A stretch of 64,000 bases of DNA from Micromussa lordhowensis. Its lineage: Eukaryota; Cnidaria; Anthozoa; Scleractinia; Lobophylliidae. Shown here piece by piece: positions 22,201 through 33,421 of this stretch. The position numbers and the translations under genes were made by a program. The number at the start of each line of letters is the position of its first letter. Positions within the stretch are counted from its first letter, which is position 1. The stretch is from positions 35,579,101 through 35,643,100 of the forward strand of contig OZ026601.1 of NCBI GenBank assembly GCA_964020085.1, written 5' to 3'. Under the pieces are notes generated by a model, which worked only from the letters and a program-made list of their open reading frames with translations, made no database searches and was not told the DNA's origin.

Positions 22201-23846
22201 TGACCCATGAGACGTGACATGTCCTCCTCCATTCGGAAAACGTATTTGAGTTGGTAGATATAACCAACTTATTCTATTTCTACGCAGTGTGTGAAAAACC
22301 CATGGACCTGGTATTCATGATCGATTCATCAGAGAGTATCGGCCTTGAAAACTTTAACAACATCAAAAAGATGATGGACAAAATCCTGACACTATTCGCC
22401 ATCTCAGAGAAGAAAACCCACGTCAGCGTTATTGTGATTGACAGCGTGCCTCATATTGAGCTGAATTTGAACACCCTCAAGGGAAACAACCTCACCCAAG
22501 ATCACGTGATGAAAGTTGTTGATAGTCTTCAGTTTATCAGCGGACAGACGCGCATTGATCTCGCTCTGCGCGTGGCGCGAAAAGAGGTCTTTTCCAAATC
22601 CGGAGGTGCGAGGAAGGAAGCTCAAAAGGTAAGATGATAAAAATTGGTATCTCACCTTTTACGCTCTGATTAATTTAAAGCAAAATATGGCATACAGTTT
22701 GGATAAGTATTATTTCGAGCTTTCGAAGAAAATTAATGCTTCGACTGCGTAACATCAGCGTTAAACAAAACAGCATTCATGTTACTTATTTTCAAATTTC
22801 ACAGTAACAAAATAATGAAAAGAGAGAATTGATTTTAAGTGATTTGTTACAAATACAGATGTCTAGAGAACTCAAATGAAACTGTTCATTTTTGGCAGTT
22901 TTCCTAGGCCTGTTCTACAGGTATATGTACATCCGATATCACCCGTTCGCCGTTCATGGTGTAAACATGTAATCTGAAGAGAAGGCGAACACTGTAGCAG
23001 AAATGGACGGATCAGGTGAACAGTGTTTTGACCAGCAATCGAAGACTGCTACAAGGCTAACGCATGAGTGGAAAAGAGTCAAACGGAATTATAGAAAATA
23101 ATGGCTGGAGAGCGGGATCGCTATGTCTTTAGGTTCTATTAATATCATTTGTTATGTGTTTGTAGCCGATATAACGCGCGCTCTGATTAGCTAATTCTAT
23201 TCTCCCGTAATGCCCACGGGCCGATTACGGGCCTGCAAAAGCAACGCAAAAATCCATATCGATGATAGACAACTTATTAACCTCGGCCTGGCCGTATTGA
23301 CTTCGCTATTTCTCGGTCAATACGGCAAGGCCTCGGTTTGAGAATTCCCGCGAAGACCTCACTCTCAGTTAATAAGTAGTTATTAATTCGCTGTATCTTA
23401 TTTTTTAGCTTCTTCTTGTTTTTACTGACGGAGGACAAACGTGGGATCACACCATGCTCAACCTTCGGAAAGAGGCTCAAAGTCTGATGAAGACTGGGGT
23501 CGAGATTTTTCCTGTAGCAGTCTGGTCTGAGATGCTGAATTTGAAGACCCTGGTCGACATAACACACGACTCTCGTAACGTATTCAACGCCCAATTCTTT
23601 CCCTATCTTCTGGATCTACTCAAGAAAATGTCAAAACGACCGTGTCCCGGTAAAGTTGTCTTATAATTCGCCATTTTCGCTATAATCACAAAGACATTAC
23701 TTATGGAAAATAATCATGCATCTTTGCAATTGCAACTGCTTAAAAGTTCAAACAAATGAAAACTGTACCTGAAATCATTGATTTATTTATTCCTTACAGG
23801 TTCTCTGAAAAGGAAGCTACTGAGGAATCTAACAAGGAAGGAATAA
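19120..23846 (+). CDS. Gene C: secreted WAP-vWA protein, complete
   Basis: Five exons, 19120-19201, 20513-20707, 22288-22628, 23409-23649 and 23800-23846, join in phase to 301 residues plus stop. Order: signal peptide (residues 1-18, MRLFAATVFLSLLSTLVC), WAP (about 34-80), vWA (about 95-285), and a basic 15-residue tail ending NLTRKE. The vWA has a full set of MIDAS residues: DSSES, the threonine of SGQTRIDLAL, and TDG. The WAP has eight cysteines. Genes C and D share this layout and nearly the same length. A candidate AATAAA lies at 24167-24172. Secreted matrix, adhesion or protease-inhibitor function is inferred from the domains. Confidence 0.85.
20513..20707 (+). CDS. Gene C exon 2: WAP domain
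   Basis: 195 nt, phase 1-1, acceptor ttatttacctag, donor GAGAA|GTAAGA. Eight cysteines in WAP order (GECPP, RCSIP, QCTVD, DCDKD, KCC, GCY, TCQ), then a Pro/Arg/Lys-rich linker (QPKPGTPRQRKRS). Confidence 0.87.
20808..21000 (+). mobile_element. tRNA-derived SINE, family B
   Basis: The head ggtggtgcagtggtgagagc and the exact B-box GGTTCGATTCC show tRNA descent. The body (gccatatgtgggttgagttt, then gagggtttttctctggtttc) recurs at 63405-63560 and, reversed, at 3225-3350. It lies in intron 2 of gene C, about 100 bp past the WAP exon. Confidence 0.8.
21001..22287. other. Gene C intron 2, distal part
   Basis: No exon seen. The phrase cgactagcagagctagtctt with ttcttcagggccagtactgg at about 21809-21845 resembles terminal parts of Penelope-like elements, but no coding part follows and I do not call an element. 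Confidence 0.35.
22288..22628 (+). CDS. Gene C exon 3: vWA first half, MIDAS intact
   Basis: 341 nt, phase 1 to 0, acceptor ctatttctacgcag, donor AAAAG|GTAAGA. Reads KPMDLVFMIDSSESIGLENF (MIDAS D-S-S-E-S), then HVSVIVIDSVPHIELNLN and GQTRIDLALRVA. It ends GARKEAQK, like the matching exon of gene D (GARKDAIK). Confidence 0.88.
22629..23408. other. Gene C intron 3
   Basis: No gene or clear repeat apart from a local inverted pair near 23288-23332 (cctggccgtattga and tcaatacggcaagg). Confidence 0.4.
23409..23649 (+). CDS. Gene C exon 4: vWA second half
   Basis: 241 nt, phase 0 to 1. It starts LLLVFTDGGQT with the MIDAS aspartate, continues TGVEIFPVAVW, and ends with the closing cysteine RPCPG. 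Acceptor is atcttattttttag, donor CCCG|GTAAAG. Confidence 0.87.
23800..23846 (+). CDS. Gene C exon 5: terminal exon
   Basis: Acceptor ttattccttacag, phase 1. Encodes a short basic tail (SLKRKLLRNLTRKE) and TAA at 23844-23846, with one N-glycosylation sequon (N-L-T). Confidence 0.75.
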
Positions 23847-24166
23847 TCAACACAACTTATGTTGTTTTTGGAACGGTTTTCAAATGATTGTCGTAAAACC
23901 AAAACCACCAAGTAATCACTCTAGCCAATCACAAGGGACAAAGAAAATAGAATGAACCAATCAAATTACTCCAAGTAATTACATGTAGCTGATGCGATCG
24001 AAGGGCGGGAAACCGTGCTCGAGCTATTCTTGACTAGTTTGTGTTTTACCTCTGATTGGATGAAAAAGTGGCGCTAATTTTTTAAGCCAATCATGTAGCA
24101 AAGTGATGGAGAACCAACTACTTTTCGACACCCAAATGAAAACCGTTCTTAGAAATAACGAAAGAA

Positions 24167-24172
24167 AATAAA
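24167..24172 (+). terminator. Candidate poly(A) signal of gene C
   Basis: AATAAA about 320 bp past the stop codon of gene C. Another lies near 24318. Which is used cannot be told from sequence. Confidence 0.4.
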
Positions 24173-25535
24173 CAACAAGCAATCTCTCAACAGAACTTAA
24201 ACAGCAAAATGGGGATTTAAAGTAGAAAATTGTTCCATTTCCTAATTACATTTTAAAGTAATGTTAGTTTTACTTTGTTGTTATTTTTAGCGTTTTAAAA
24301 TCCTTCATGGTAAAAAAAATAAATTTACAGTGTAAATCAAACTTGCTTGGGAGAGATTTTCCTTGCAGCATGAATGTAGATGAAATCATACAAAACTGCT
24401 ATATACCAGTTGAACAGATTCACAAATTCAAGTGTCTCTCATCTCGGAATGAAATGCTGCTTTATTAATCATATTCTACGACAGGCGATCGTGAAGCTAT
24501 ATTCTGTTAAAGAACAGGTTCAGATTAGACATTGTTTACTTGAGAACAAACTTATTTAGGGAAGAGAAGACAATGACGATTCCCTGCTGGGCTGCGCGTC
24601 CCTGGTTAGGCTATATATGGGTAGCACATACCCTTCCTCCTCTCTATATGGCCCTCAGAAAAACAAAACTTAAGGTCGCCTAAGTGCAAACGCGCGAAGG
24701 AGCTGAAGTAACAAGGCCTGGGCACCTCTCCCCAAGCCCCCCTTCCTCCCAGTTGCTGATTTATCCTTCATGTCAGTCAGTTGTTTTAGCTTGTTAGGGT
24801 ATTTTGATGGTGAAACTCTCCGGGGAATCGAAAGGGCCAACTGGCGAAATATGGAGGGGAGGGAATACCGCAATGAGCTCCATCTGCACAGCTAGTAGTG
24901 TCATGCTACGGAAACAGTCAGTTTCATTACTTAATTATATCCGAACTTTTGGCCCCCCGGATTTCCAGGAGTGGAACGTACGTAACCCACCCATAGGTTC
25001 AGAATTCAAATTGTCCTTGGTTAAAAGGATCATCCCACGTGTTTGTGTTCAGGATCTTCAGCAGAGACAAGAAAACAACTTAATTCTCTGTAATTCCATG
25101 GTCAAGAGTTTATTTATCTGCTTTATATTGTGTACAACTAGAAGATGCCATCGATGTCATATGCATGCTTCCCAGTCTATGGACTGAAAACAACGCTTTC
25201 AAAGCATTAAAAGTTCTTCGAGTAAATAAGTTTAATATTACGGCAGCTAAACGGACACTACCAAATGAATACCCGATACTGGAGTATCTAGGGCGATATA
25301 GTCAGTTTTGGTTGTATCAGCAACAAATTAAGCGTACGTTTTTCGCTATTATCGAACTATTTTCCGTTTAATCGAATTTGCAAAATCGCAACCTTCACGA
25401 ACGAGAAGATCGAAGTCCTCATACGAGTTTTAAGCTAAGTGTATGTATGAAGAATATGAGAAACGAATTTCTGTAACTGGATTTATAATCCCAGACACTA
25501 AGTAAGATATGGGAGACTGTGTACGGCTTGCAATG
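24173..25535. other. Convergent intergenic region between genes C and D
   Basis: About 1.4 kb with no recognised gene; the open frame at 24804-25187 has no motif. For gene D, an AATAAA on the minus strand is possible at about 25109-25114. Confidence 0.45.
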
Positions 25536-25814
25536 TTACAGTTTGGAAAAGCCCACTGTTTGCGATGAATGATTTATGTGGCCTGGTTGTTTCTCCAACT
25601 CCTTAAGCATTGACAGCAACTCATGGTCAACGCCGGGCCAGGCGTAATAATCACTTGTAGCGATTTCCACTAAGTGTATCAAGCTCATTTCCATGGTAAC
25701 GCCTATAGTGTTTACCAGGACTCCAGATTTCCTCAGTGACAAGGACGCGTTTAAAGCGAATTTGCTTTGGAATCCGTCGGGATTCATGTTTGCGTCACTG
25801 ATGACAAGAAGAAC
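25536..25814 (-). CDS. Gene D exon 4: vWA second half and C terminus
   Basis: 279 nt with acceptor gttgtctttctcag. Starts VLLVISDANMNPDGFQSKF, then GVLVNTIGVTMEMSLIHLVE, and ends QTVGFSKL-stop. No GT donor fits the place where the other genes splice after the closing cysteine, and that cysteine is absent (KQPG where gene C has RPCPG). Confidence 0.78.
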   Translation of the reverse strand, partial: VLLVISDANMNPDGFQSKFALNASLSLRKSGVLVNTIGVTMEMSLIHLVEIATSDYYAWPGVDHELLSMLKELEKQPGHINHSSQTVGFSKL

Positions 25815-28800
25815 CTGAGAAAGACAACAATGAAACCTGCTTCAGCTACAAGCTCCAAATGTAAATTCTCCCATCTGATTTGAAATGAAAATGCTGTGAT
25901 ATATCGGTAAAATTTCTCTGTTCGACAGGAGGCTCTCAAAGAGCTCTGGGGATCTCGACAAGGGACTAATCATGGTGTCTTGCTCTCGAGGTTACCACGA
26001 ACTCAAATCCGTCTCCGTGGGCCCCAGGGGTCCTTTGGTCACCCCCCTCCTCCCCCCGCCATTCCTTCTTCACTTCCCAGTTCCCATTCACTTGAGACTA
26101 AGACAGCTGATCAGATTATTTGCTAGTTGCCCAAATCTACAAACTGCTCAACATTCTCCTGTGTTTAAAACTGAAAGGCCCTGTGTGTGATCTCAATGAA
26201 TGGAAATAATCCAGTTTTTAATCCTTTGGAACTAAATTAACACTATAACATTTGATTCTATTCAAAAGAGTATAATTTTCAAATACATGGCCTGCAAAAA
26301 CACCGTTTTTGTAAATTTACTTTTAACTTCATCTGTTTACCTTGATTGCGTCTTTTCTAGCGCCGTTAAATTCTCTAAACAACGTTTCCCATGCTTTGTC
26401 CAGAGCTTTACCAAGTTTTTCAGCCCTCATTACTGGTTCAAACCTGTCAATGACACTCAAGACTTTGTCACGGCTTATCTCACTAGCATTGAGTTGATTA
26501 AACCTCAACAGCGTCTGACTGGGGTTGGCCGTCGTTGCCATGGCAATATGCGTGACATCCTTTGAGACTGTCGTCGCGTTTATGATTTTTTTTATCATTT
26601 TCTTCACTTTCCCCCAAGTAGTTCGTTTCGTTTCAAACACAATAGCCAGATCGACTGGGGCGTCGGTCCCTGAAAGCAAACAACAAACGAACATCAAAAG
26701 GCAATTTGTCCTCAAAAGTCAAAGCAAATTTAGGGCAACTGGTAAAAGCCTCCTATAATATATAGATTTAGGCCAGCCTAAAAGCGTAGCTCCTGGGCCG
26801 GGTTGTTCAGAGCCCGATCAAACTAGCCGAGGATAAAGTAGAATTTTGATTTGAGTTTTGTAACTTTGCGGTGAGATTTTCTGTATATTGTTTTTGTGTT
26901 TTGAATTTTAATGAAAGCAAAATACGCAAAACAAAAGCAGTGAAAAAACTTTGTACAAAAGAAAAGGTTATAATTCGGTTAAATTTTAATCCTGGGTTAG
27001 CGTTAACCGGCTTCCTACCAACCCTACGCTGTTTACAGCAAGTTAATCCTGACATGAGCCCGCGATCTAATCGAAAAAAGCAGCACTTGGGCAGCGGTCA
27101 ACTTTAAAAAAACACGTGACCTCGATGAGCCCTGAACTTGAGCCCGCGATATGGTCACGTGATACTGGTCAGCGGATTCCTTGTTTTGACAGGTGTCAAT
27201 TGACTGCAACATGGATGTCCAAAGGACGCTTTAAATGATCCCCTTTTATGATCCCCTTATGGCCGCCATCTTGCGCGACTCCACCGTTGTCGTCGCCGTC
27301 GTGCGTACGCGCCCACGAGCAATACCGCTGTCCATGATTAACCATGAGAAAATCCATACATGGGTTTCTTTTTCCTATATGGTTATGGGGCTCCGCTTGG
27401 CGGCCCTTCGGGCCGCCGGAGCTCCGCTATGAAGTTTGTTTGTGTTAGTGGACAATTTCCATTTCCTTAACTTTCACTGGCTTACACCTATAACAGTATC
27501 TAATTCAGCTGATTCCGTGTCGGTGAGATTCTACTGTTTTCATAATGTCTGTGATTAAATTCATATAAATCGAGAGCGAACAATCTAATTGTTTCAGTAG
27601 AATTCTAACTACTTTTAATACGTAAAAAAATTATTGAAAAACGTTACTTAAACGAAATTAAGTGAAAATTCATATTATATGGCTCAGTCTCACAAGGACT
27701 GGGAACTACCAAATTCATGAATTTGATTGGCTGAAATCGATATTGAAAGCAGTCTAGATGCAAACTAAAATTCAAAATCATTGACTATTTTCATGTAACA
27801 ATATTTGTTTATGGCAGTGCCAAAAAGTCTAATGAGAAAAAAAAAAACGTAAAGAAAGAGCAAACTTTGGCAGAATTAAATCCAGCTCATCGCCATCTTG
27901 GCAAAAATGTAAGGCACGATGTTACATATCAGCTACAACTTTTTTTTTTTCCGAAGCCTGATTAATTACATAACAAGAGCTAACTTACACAATACTGACT
28001 ACTTATATAACACGGGTACCCGAGGAAAACCCATCTATAATTTAGGGCGAGTGGGAGGTGGGGGGGGGGAGGGGGTGAAATGAACCCCATGAACAAAATT
28101 TGCTCGCCTTAGAAATCTCAAATTTGACAGGAGATATCAGTACTCTGTTTACATGAAGCTTTCACTGCTCGTGCCACAGAGAAGTTTCAATACAGCTACT
28201 TCTTTTTGTTTACTCCTTGCAGAGGTAGTGCCTGGGCGCAGCAAGATATCACCTTTAAAAAGGTAAAAAGGCGATGCAAGGGGTAGGGAAAAAATGTAAC
28301 TACCACCACCTTCATGTGGTACAGTGGCCCTGTTTGAGCTCCAAAACTTTGACTGTATCCCTAATGGGGTCTTCAGCTGTTTAAGGTAACTATTTTTTTT
28401 ATAAAAACAATACTCCCAGCTACGCATTTTAGTATCAAATTACAAAACACTTTTGAATAAGGACAACTATTGACATTAAATAGTCATAACTGTTAAAAGT
28501 ACTATCAGCGTTTAAATATATTAAATTATATTTATTTATATTTAAATATATATGTTCTAGAATGATTTTCTACAAAGCTATTCAAGGAGATCGAAGAGAC
28601 TTACATGTGGAATAATGAACAGGCTCGACACATTTTTTAACACAACCCTGCATGCAGCATTTCATGGACGACGAGCAATCGGCATCATCGTAACAGTCTG
28701 ATTCATCATCGCTGGAGAACAGCAGCGCCTGATAACAGTAGGTTTTTGGTCTCTGGTAGGGACAGTCATCGTGGTTATTGCGGCGAACTAGTCCTGTGAA

Positions 28801-31012
28801 TTTCAATAAAGAAACTTTAAATGTATTCTTTCAACGCTGTCCTTCGTAAGATTTGCAGTGGTTTCAAAGGCATCAACTTGAGAAAAGCTGAAAAATTGAC
28901 AAAGTGTTATCAGCTATTAAGAGAAGGAGATCGTTTCCAAGACCAAGAAAAGGTATTGATCAAAGCTATTGGGGCTCACCCCATCAGGTGTCAAACGAAA
29001 ACAAACTCCTTGATCAGTTGCCAATGTTGAAACATTTCCGAGTCAGTTTCAATTGATTTGCGATATCCAATTTGCAGCTACCTTAATCCTTGATGATGTT
29101 CAGATTTACTGTCATAACAAAGTGCCCGGAAGTCAAAACAAAACTAGTGACCACACAGAAAGAGCTACTTTCTTGGTGTACATCATCGATGACGCAAAAG
29201 GAAATCCGACAATAAATTATACCCATAACAAAACACATTTTCAAACCAACGATGTCTTTTTTCGATATTCACCGGACAGTTCATTAAGTAGTTGCAAGGC
29301 CTAGTAGTAAATGTTGGGAAGGGAAGGGTTTAAATTCCTTCCACGTGATACCTGGTACAGCAACTCCTACAGAAAAGCCGAGCTATTTTCTCTGAGTTTT
29401 AAACTTGGATAGATAAAGAACACCCCTTCGACGCAAAAGGTGAAACCCTTCCTCAGTCCTAAAAATTAATAAGAATTGACCCATCCTGCGGTGTAACGAT
29501 AATCGACTTTGGATTTTCATTACCGATAACGATATCATTATCAAGTATAGCTTATCTTTTCCTATATTGTATGACTTGTGGTAATCGATGACTCTTGAAG
29601 AAAATTCTGACGATCCTAACAATGTTTCCCTACCACGTTTTTGGAATTAACGTTAATTGGATTATTTGTAACCTATACATTCCTGTACTTCAGATAAAAT
29701 GATCGAACATCTTTTCGTTTCACATGACCTACGACTGATCTGCCGGAAAGACCTTGCTTCAACATAAAAATTGTTGGAGAGCTTAAGCAAGCCACGACGG
29801 CAACCAGAAAGTCACCAAATAGACGGTTTAATGAGTAGAACAGTGGCTGTGCACGTGCGTTATAAATCTTTTCCATGTCGTCCCCTGCAAAACAACAACG
29901 TGAAATGACCAAGTTCTGCGTAGTTCTGAAGAACGCGAACGACGACAGCTAATTTTTCGTATTTGTATTTGAAATTTAACGCTGTCGTTACACAGTTAGT
30001 CTTGAACACATTTTGAGAGCGAGAGAACAGATCTAGACAATTGCGAAATTCGCAGGTAAAATATTAATTTGTTTTTACTAGGCGTTGTCCTTGGCGTCGC
30101 CGTCGTCGTCACTTTTAAGTAACGACCGTACTTTTTTATTAGAGATCTTAAAAACTCTCTAATCGAAAGGTCCGGTCCCAATTTGGTCATTACAGAGTAG
30201 ATGCTTGCTTACAGAAAGTCGTATTTTTCCCAGTTAATCTTTGTCGAATCAAAGACATTAAAGTTGACCGGCTGATCAACTAGAATCCAATATGTTCTCT
30301 CTCAAAATGTTCGCTCTAATTTTTCTGGTTTGCGTGCTAGCTCTGTTTGGAAAGCTGTGAATCCGGCTGTTCTCAAGATACTCAACTTGCCGAAAAAGTA
30401 TAGGGTGTTCATTTTAAGTTGTAATAAATGACAATTGACAGTTTTTTGTTGATAAACCACTCTAATAAAGCTAAGAAGTCCGGAAATAAACAGAGTAAAA
30501 CAATACTGATGAGATTTGCAAATCTGATAAGATTTGATTTCATTCCAGAAAAACACAACGACAACTTTATTTGTACTCTCAGCTAAAAATTAAATGAATG
30601 CTATGAGATCGTCAAGAACATAGCTGGAGTAATATCTGAGGCCTGTCTCTGCATCGAAGTTGTCCAAACCATTTCTGCGAAAGCATGCTTCGAATTAATT
30701 GTTATAAAGTTATTTTTATCCGATCCTTAGCCATTACGACTTGTTGAATTACTCTGACTCGTAAGTAACTCTGACTCGTAAGTTTAATTACAAGTGAATG
30801 CAGATCCTCACGCATACGATACGTTTTCGACGTAAAAAAAACACCTCGTTGAAGAAGATCGCAAACTGAACTGAGTTCAGCTGAAAAAACGAGCCCACAT
30901 CTAAATTTGAGAATTGAAAAGAAAAGAACCTACCTAGGCCTCTCAAAGATTCGGCCTCGCCACACTGGACAGCCAGCAGAGTTAAAAAAACTACCACTCC
31001 AATCTTGTTCAT
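25536..31012 (-). CDS. Gene D: secreted WAP-vWA protein with degraded MIDAS
   Basis: Four exons on the minus strand, 31012-30934, 28793-28605, 26669-26341 and 25814-25536, join in phase to 291 residues plus stop. Order: signal peptide (MNKIGVVVFLTLLAVQCGEA), WAP (about 33-80), vWA (about 92-275), tail. The DxSxS is replaced by E-T-K-R-T (AIVFETKRTTW), and the GxT loop reads MRAEKLGKAL, without the threonine; the third aspartate survives as VISDAN. Ligand binding through MIDAS is therefore unlikely. The last exon runs straight into TAA at 25538-25536 without the extra terminal exon of gene C. Otherwise it mirrors gene C, which it faces tail to tail. Confidence 0.83.
26341..26669 (-). CDS. Gene D exon 3: vWA first half, MIDAS motif lost
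   Basis: 329 nt, phase 1 to 0, acceptor gtttgctttcag, donor TCAAG|GTAAAC. It reads APVDLAIVFETKRTTWGKVK, so no acidic/serine metal motif remains. The rest follows the family (THIAMATTANPSQTLLRFNQ). Confidence 0.83.
26670..28604. other. Gene D intron 2: repeat debris
   Basis: No exon. About 26790-27070 reads like a dispersed coral-type repeat (gccgggttgttcagagcccg). A short GC-rich hairpin (ggcggcccttcgggccgcc) lies at about 27400-27418. A poly-G run with AT-rich tracts occurs at about 28050-28075. Confidence 0.4.
28605..28793 (-). CDS. Gene D exon 2: WAP domain
   Basis: 189 nt, phase 1-1, acceptor ttgaaattcacag, donor ACAT|GTAAGT. Eight cysteines (DCPY, YCYQ, DCYDD, DCSSS, KCC, GCV, KCV). 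The stretch between cysteines 2 and 3 is acidic (SSDDESD). Confidence 0.87.
29775..30119 (-). mobile_element. Non-autonomous DNA transposon, copy 1 (reverse)
   Basis: Ends in inverted repeats built on gagcttaagca...cgacggc (left, 29777 on) and gccgtcgtcgtcacttttaag (right, to 30119). The body matches the element at 42464-42833 in reverse orientation (gtgcacgtgcgtta, aacgtgaaatgaccaagttc). It lies in intron 1 of gene D. Confidence 0.7.
30934..31012 (-). CDS. Gene D exon 1: signal peptide
   Basis: 26 codons plus one base. Classic signal sequence with cleavage expected after CGEA. Donor CCTAG|GTAGGT, phase 1. Confidence 0.8.
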
Positions 31013-32176
31013 CTTTGGTCTTGGTTAGTTGGTCTCTCAAACTTTGATCAGCTAGTAATCTTGTTGCGTGGCGCCCTCAGCGATTGATTTCTGCGGAAAA
31101 ACGTGATTTCTTTTATAGCCTTTTCCCAGACGACCGGACAAGTAAGCAAAGACAAGTGTTAAGTGTTATTGGCAATCACTTATCAATACGTCGACCTTTA
31201 ATGACACTTAAATCAATCAAGCCGCGACGATCGTCAAACCCAAACACGAGAAACACTTTTTTCAAGCGTGCCGCAGGTTATAGGTAGCGTTTCTTCCTTT
31301 TGTACTGACCTTGCAAATTTAACGTCTATCAAACTGGCCGGGGGTATGCAGGTATGTGAGTGCACTTGAGCATGAGGATGAGGAAAGTTTGTTGACGATC
31401 TTCGTTAACAAACCCAAGTCTCCGTTTATAAATATTACAGAGCCTTAAAACGCTGAATTTTTACGTGTCAAGGTATAGTTTCCGTCCCAACCAGATATCG
31501 GAAGAAGGAGATGTTCAAACAGGTTTTACTCAAGCCTCTCTTTTCTGAAGCGCAACCGTAAGACAGGTTCCCCACACTTCACACAAGACAATACCCCCTC
31601 TTGATTTCTCGCAAATGGGTCGCACGCACATAACGTTTTTCATTACATTGGGCCTTTATTTGTGAAACGTATCGCGATCAAGTATCATTCCACAATGTTC
31701 TTTGCAATCTGTTATGCACGTTTCCTATCGCTTGTTGTTAATAATCAAGTGTTGTCTGTAGGGCTGAAGTGTTTTAGCCAAGAGGGCTTCTCAAGTGATT
31801 AATCCGTGTTCCTTCCGAGGGGATTGATTGTTCGGTGGCAAAAACAGCTTGGACGGACGTCAGAAAAAAACTTAATCAGTTCATCAGTCATCTTGCCTTT
31901 TAGCCAAAGGTCAACTTCTCCTTATCTCGGGAAAAAACAACCTCGACAATGGGCATAACTTCCGGAAAAAAGCAGAGCTTAAGAATCCATATCAGTTACA
32001 AGTGTAAGCACAAGGTTTCCAGCACCTTCCAAAAGATTTCTGTTCTTGCTTCTGTTCGATGAAAGTCTTTGTTTATGGTTACAGTACCGACTGATACTTT
32101 CACATACCTATCCTATTCACGGTTGTTTACGGAAAGTTCAATCGATACATTGATCTTTACACATGACTTAATTTAT

Positions 32177-32344
32177 CCAATTACGAAAGACATTAGAATG
32201 GAGATTATATAATATAATATAATATTATTATATAACAATACGTATCTTTCTTGCCAATTTCTTCCAATCACGGAAGACATTAGAACAGAGATTATATAAT
32301 ATAATATAATATTGTTATATAACAATACGTATCTTTCTTGCCCA
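32177..32344. repeat. Two tandem copies of an 87-bp AT-rich unit
   Basis: The copies start at 32177 and 32264. Each contains attatataatataatataat followed by attrttatataacaatacg, which can fold into an AT hairpin. Confidence 0.85.
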
Positions 32345-33341
32345 TCGTGGTTTCCCCGAGGAGGAGGATCTTTTGGTTTTTTTTTTTAATTGACCTTGTT
32401 GCGGTTTTCCTGTGTTTAATAGTGTTAAAGGGGAACTGAAGGCAAAAATCAAGTATTTTTTTTCTTATAGTTTAGACCCAGTATATTGATGTTTGACACT
32501 TTTTTTTGCCATTTGGGCCTTTTTTTAACTTGAAATATAGGTTTTTACTGTGGTTTTAGGCTATTGGCATTGCGGCTCACAATAGGTGTGTCAGCGGTCA
32601 CGTTAGGAGTCTATGACGTATGATATGGGGAACATGTGCGAGATACTTGAGGAACAGAGGCAGGATTTTAGGGATTTTGAGTGATGTTGACCTTGTTGTT
32701 TAGCGCAGTAAGAAAGATTTGCGACATTTAAGACGGAAAGATGCCTATAAGCAGTCCTCTGCGCTTGTAATATATATTCATTGGAAACTTGGACATGGAA
32801 GCGTAAGTTAAAATTTTCGCCCGCAATCGTAACCATTAGAAACATTCGCCGTACGAAGTATGTTTTTTAATACATAGGATTATTTACTCCAGTTATTTTG
32901 TTTTTATTATTATGAAATTCGCCTGGTTTGGACATTTGTTTACTTAAATTGATCTCAGTATAGTGAAAGAAGTTAAATCACGTTCAACAGCTGTAATGAG
33001 TGCATATGCTCCAAGCTTGAAATAAACATTGAGCTTGCCAGATCTGTTCTCCTGTAGTGACTTTATTTGTGTCATGTTAGTTAATTGCATAATTATTCCT
33101 CGTCAGCTTCTAAACGTTTCTAAAGTTAATGTCGCAACAGTTTTAGGGTAGTGATTGAATTATATTTAGAGTTAGCGTGGTGCTTTGAAGTCAGTAGACG
33201 GAAATCCCATGACTGCGATTTCGTAAACTACTAGCTCGATTTACAGTGCGCGTCATGTTCCTTTCGCAACTAGTAATGTGTTATCGCACATTTTTCGAAA
33301 ATTTCAGGCTGATTTTTCCGGTCTTGCGGCAATCTTTTTGG

Positions 33342-33349
33342 TATAAATA
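33342..33349 (+). promoter_or_regulatory. Possible TATA box of the THAP gene
   Basis: TATAAATA lies about 73 bp upstream of the THAP start codon at 33422, a distance compatible with a TSS near 33372. Position and sequence fit, but AT-rich DNA yields such motifs by chance. Confidence 0.3.
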
Positions 33350-33421
33350 AAGCTATCCATTTTGCGTTAGCCTCAGTACTCACTTTATGTGCATATAGAT
33401 CGTTTCTACTGTTTCGTCGTA

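Larger units (their letters stand above)
31013..33421. other. Intergenic region, gene D to the THAP gene
   Basis: No gene seen. Holds an 87-bp tandem duplication at 32177-32344. The promoter of gene D should lie at its left end and that of the THAP gene at its right end. Confidence 0.45.

Noticed and set aside
24804..25187. 127-codon open frame between genes C and D
   Set aside because: Composition is not protein-like, and it lies in a convergent intergenic region without splice or promoter signals.
29053..29304. 83-codon open frame in gene D intron 1
   Set aside because: No motif, wrong strand for the gene, and no splice context.
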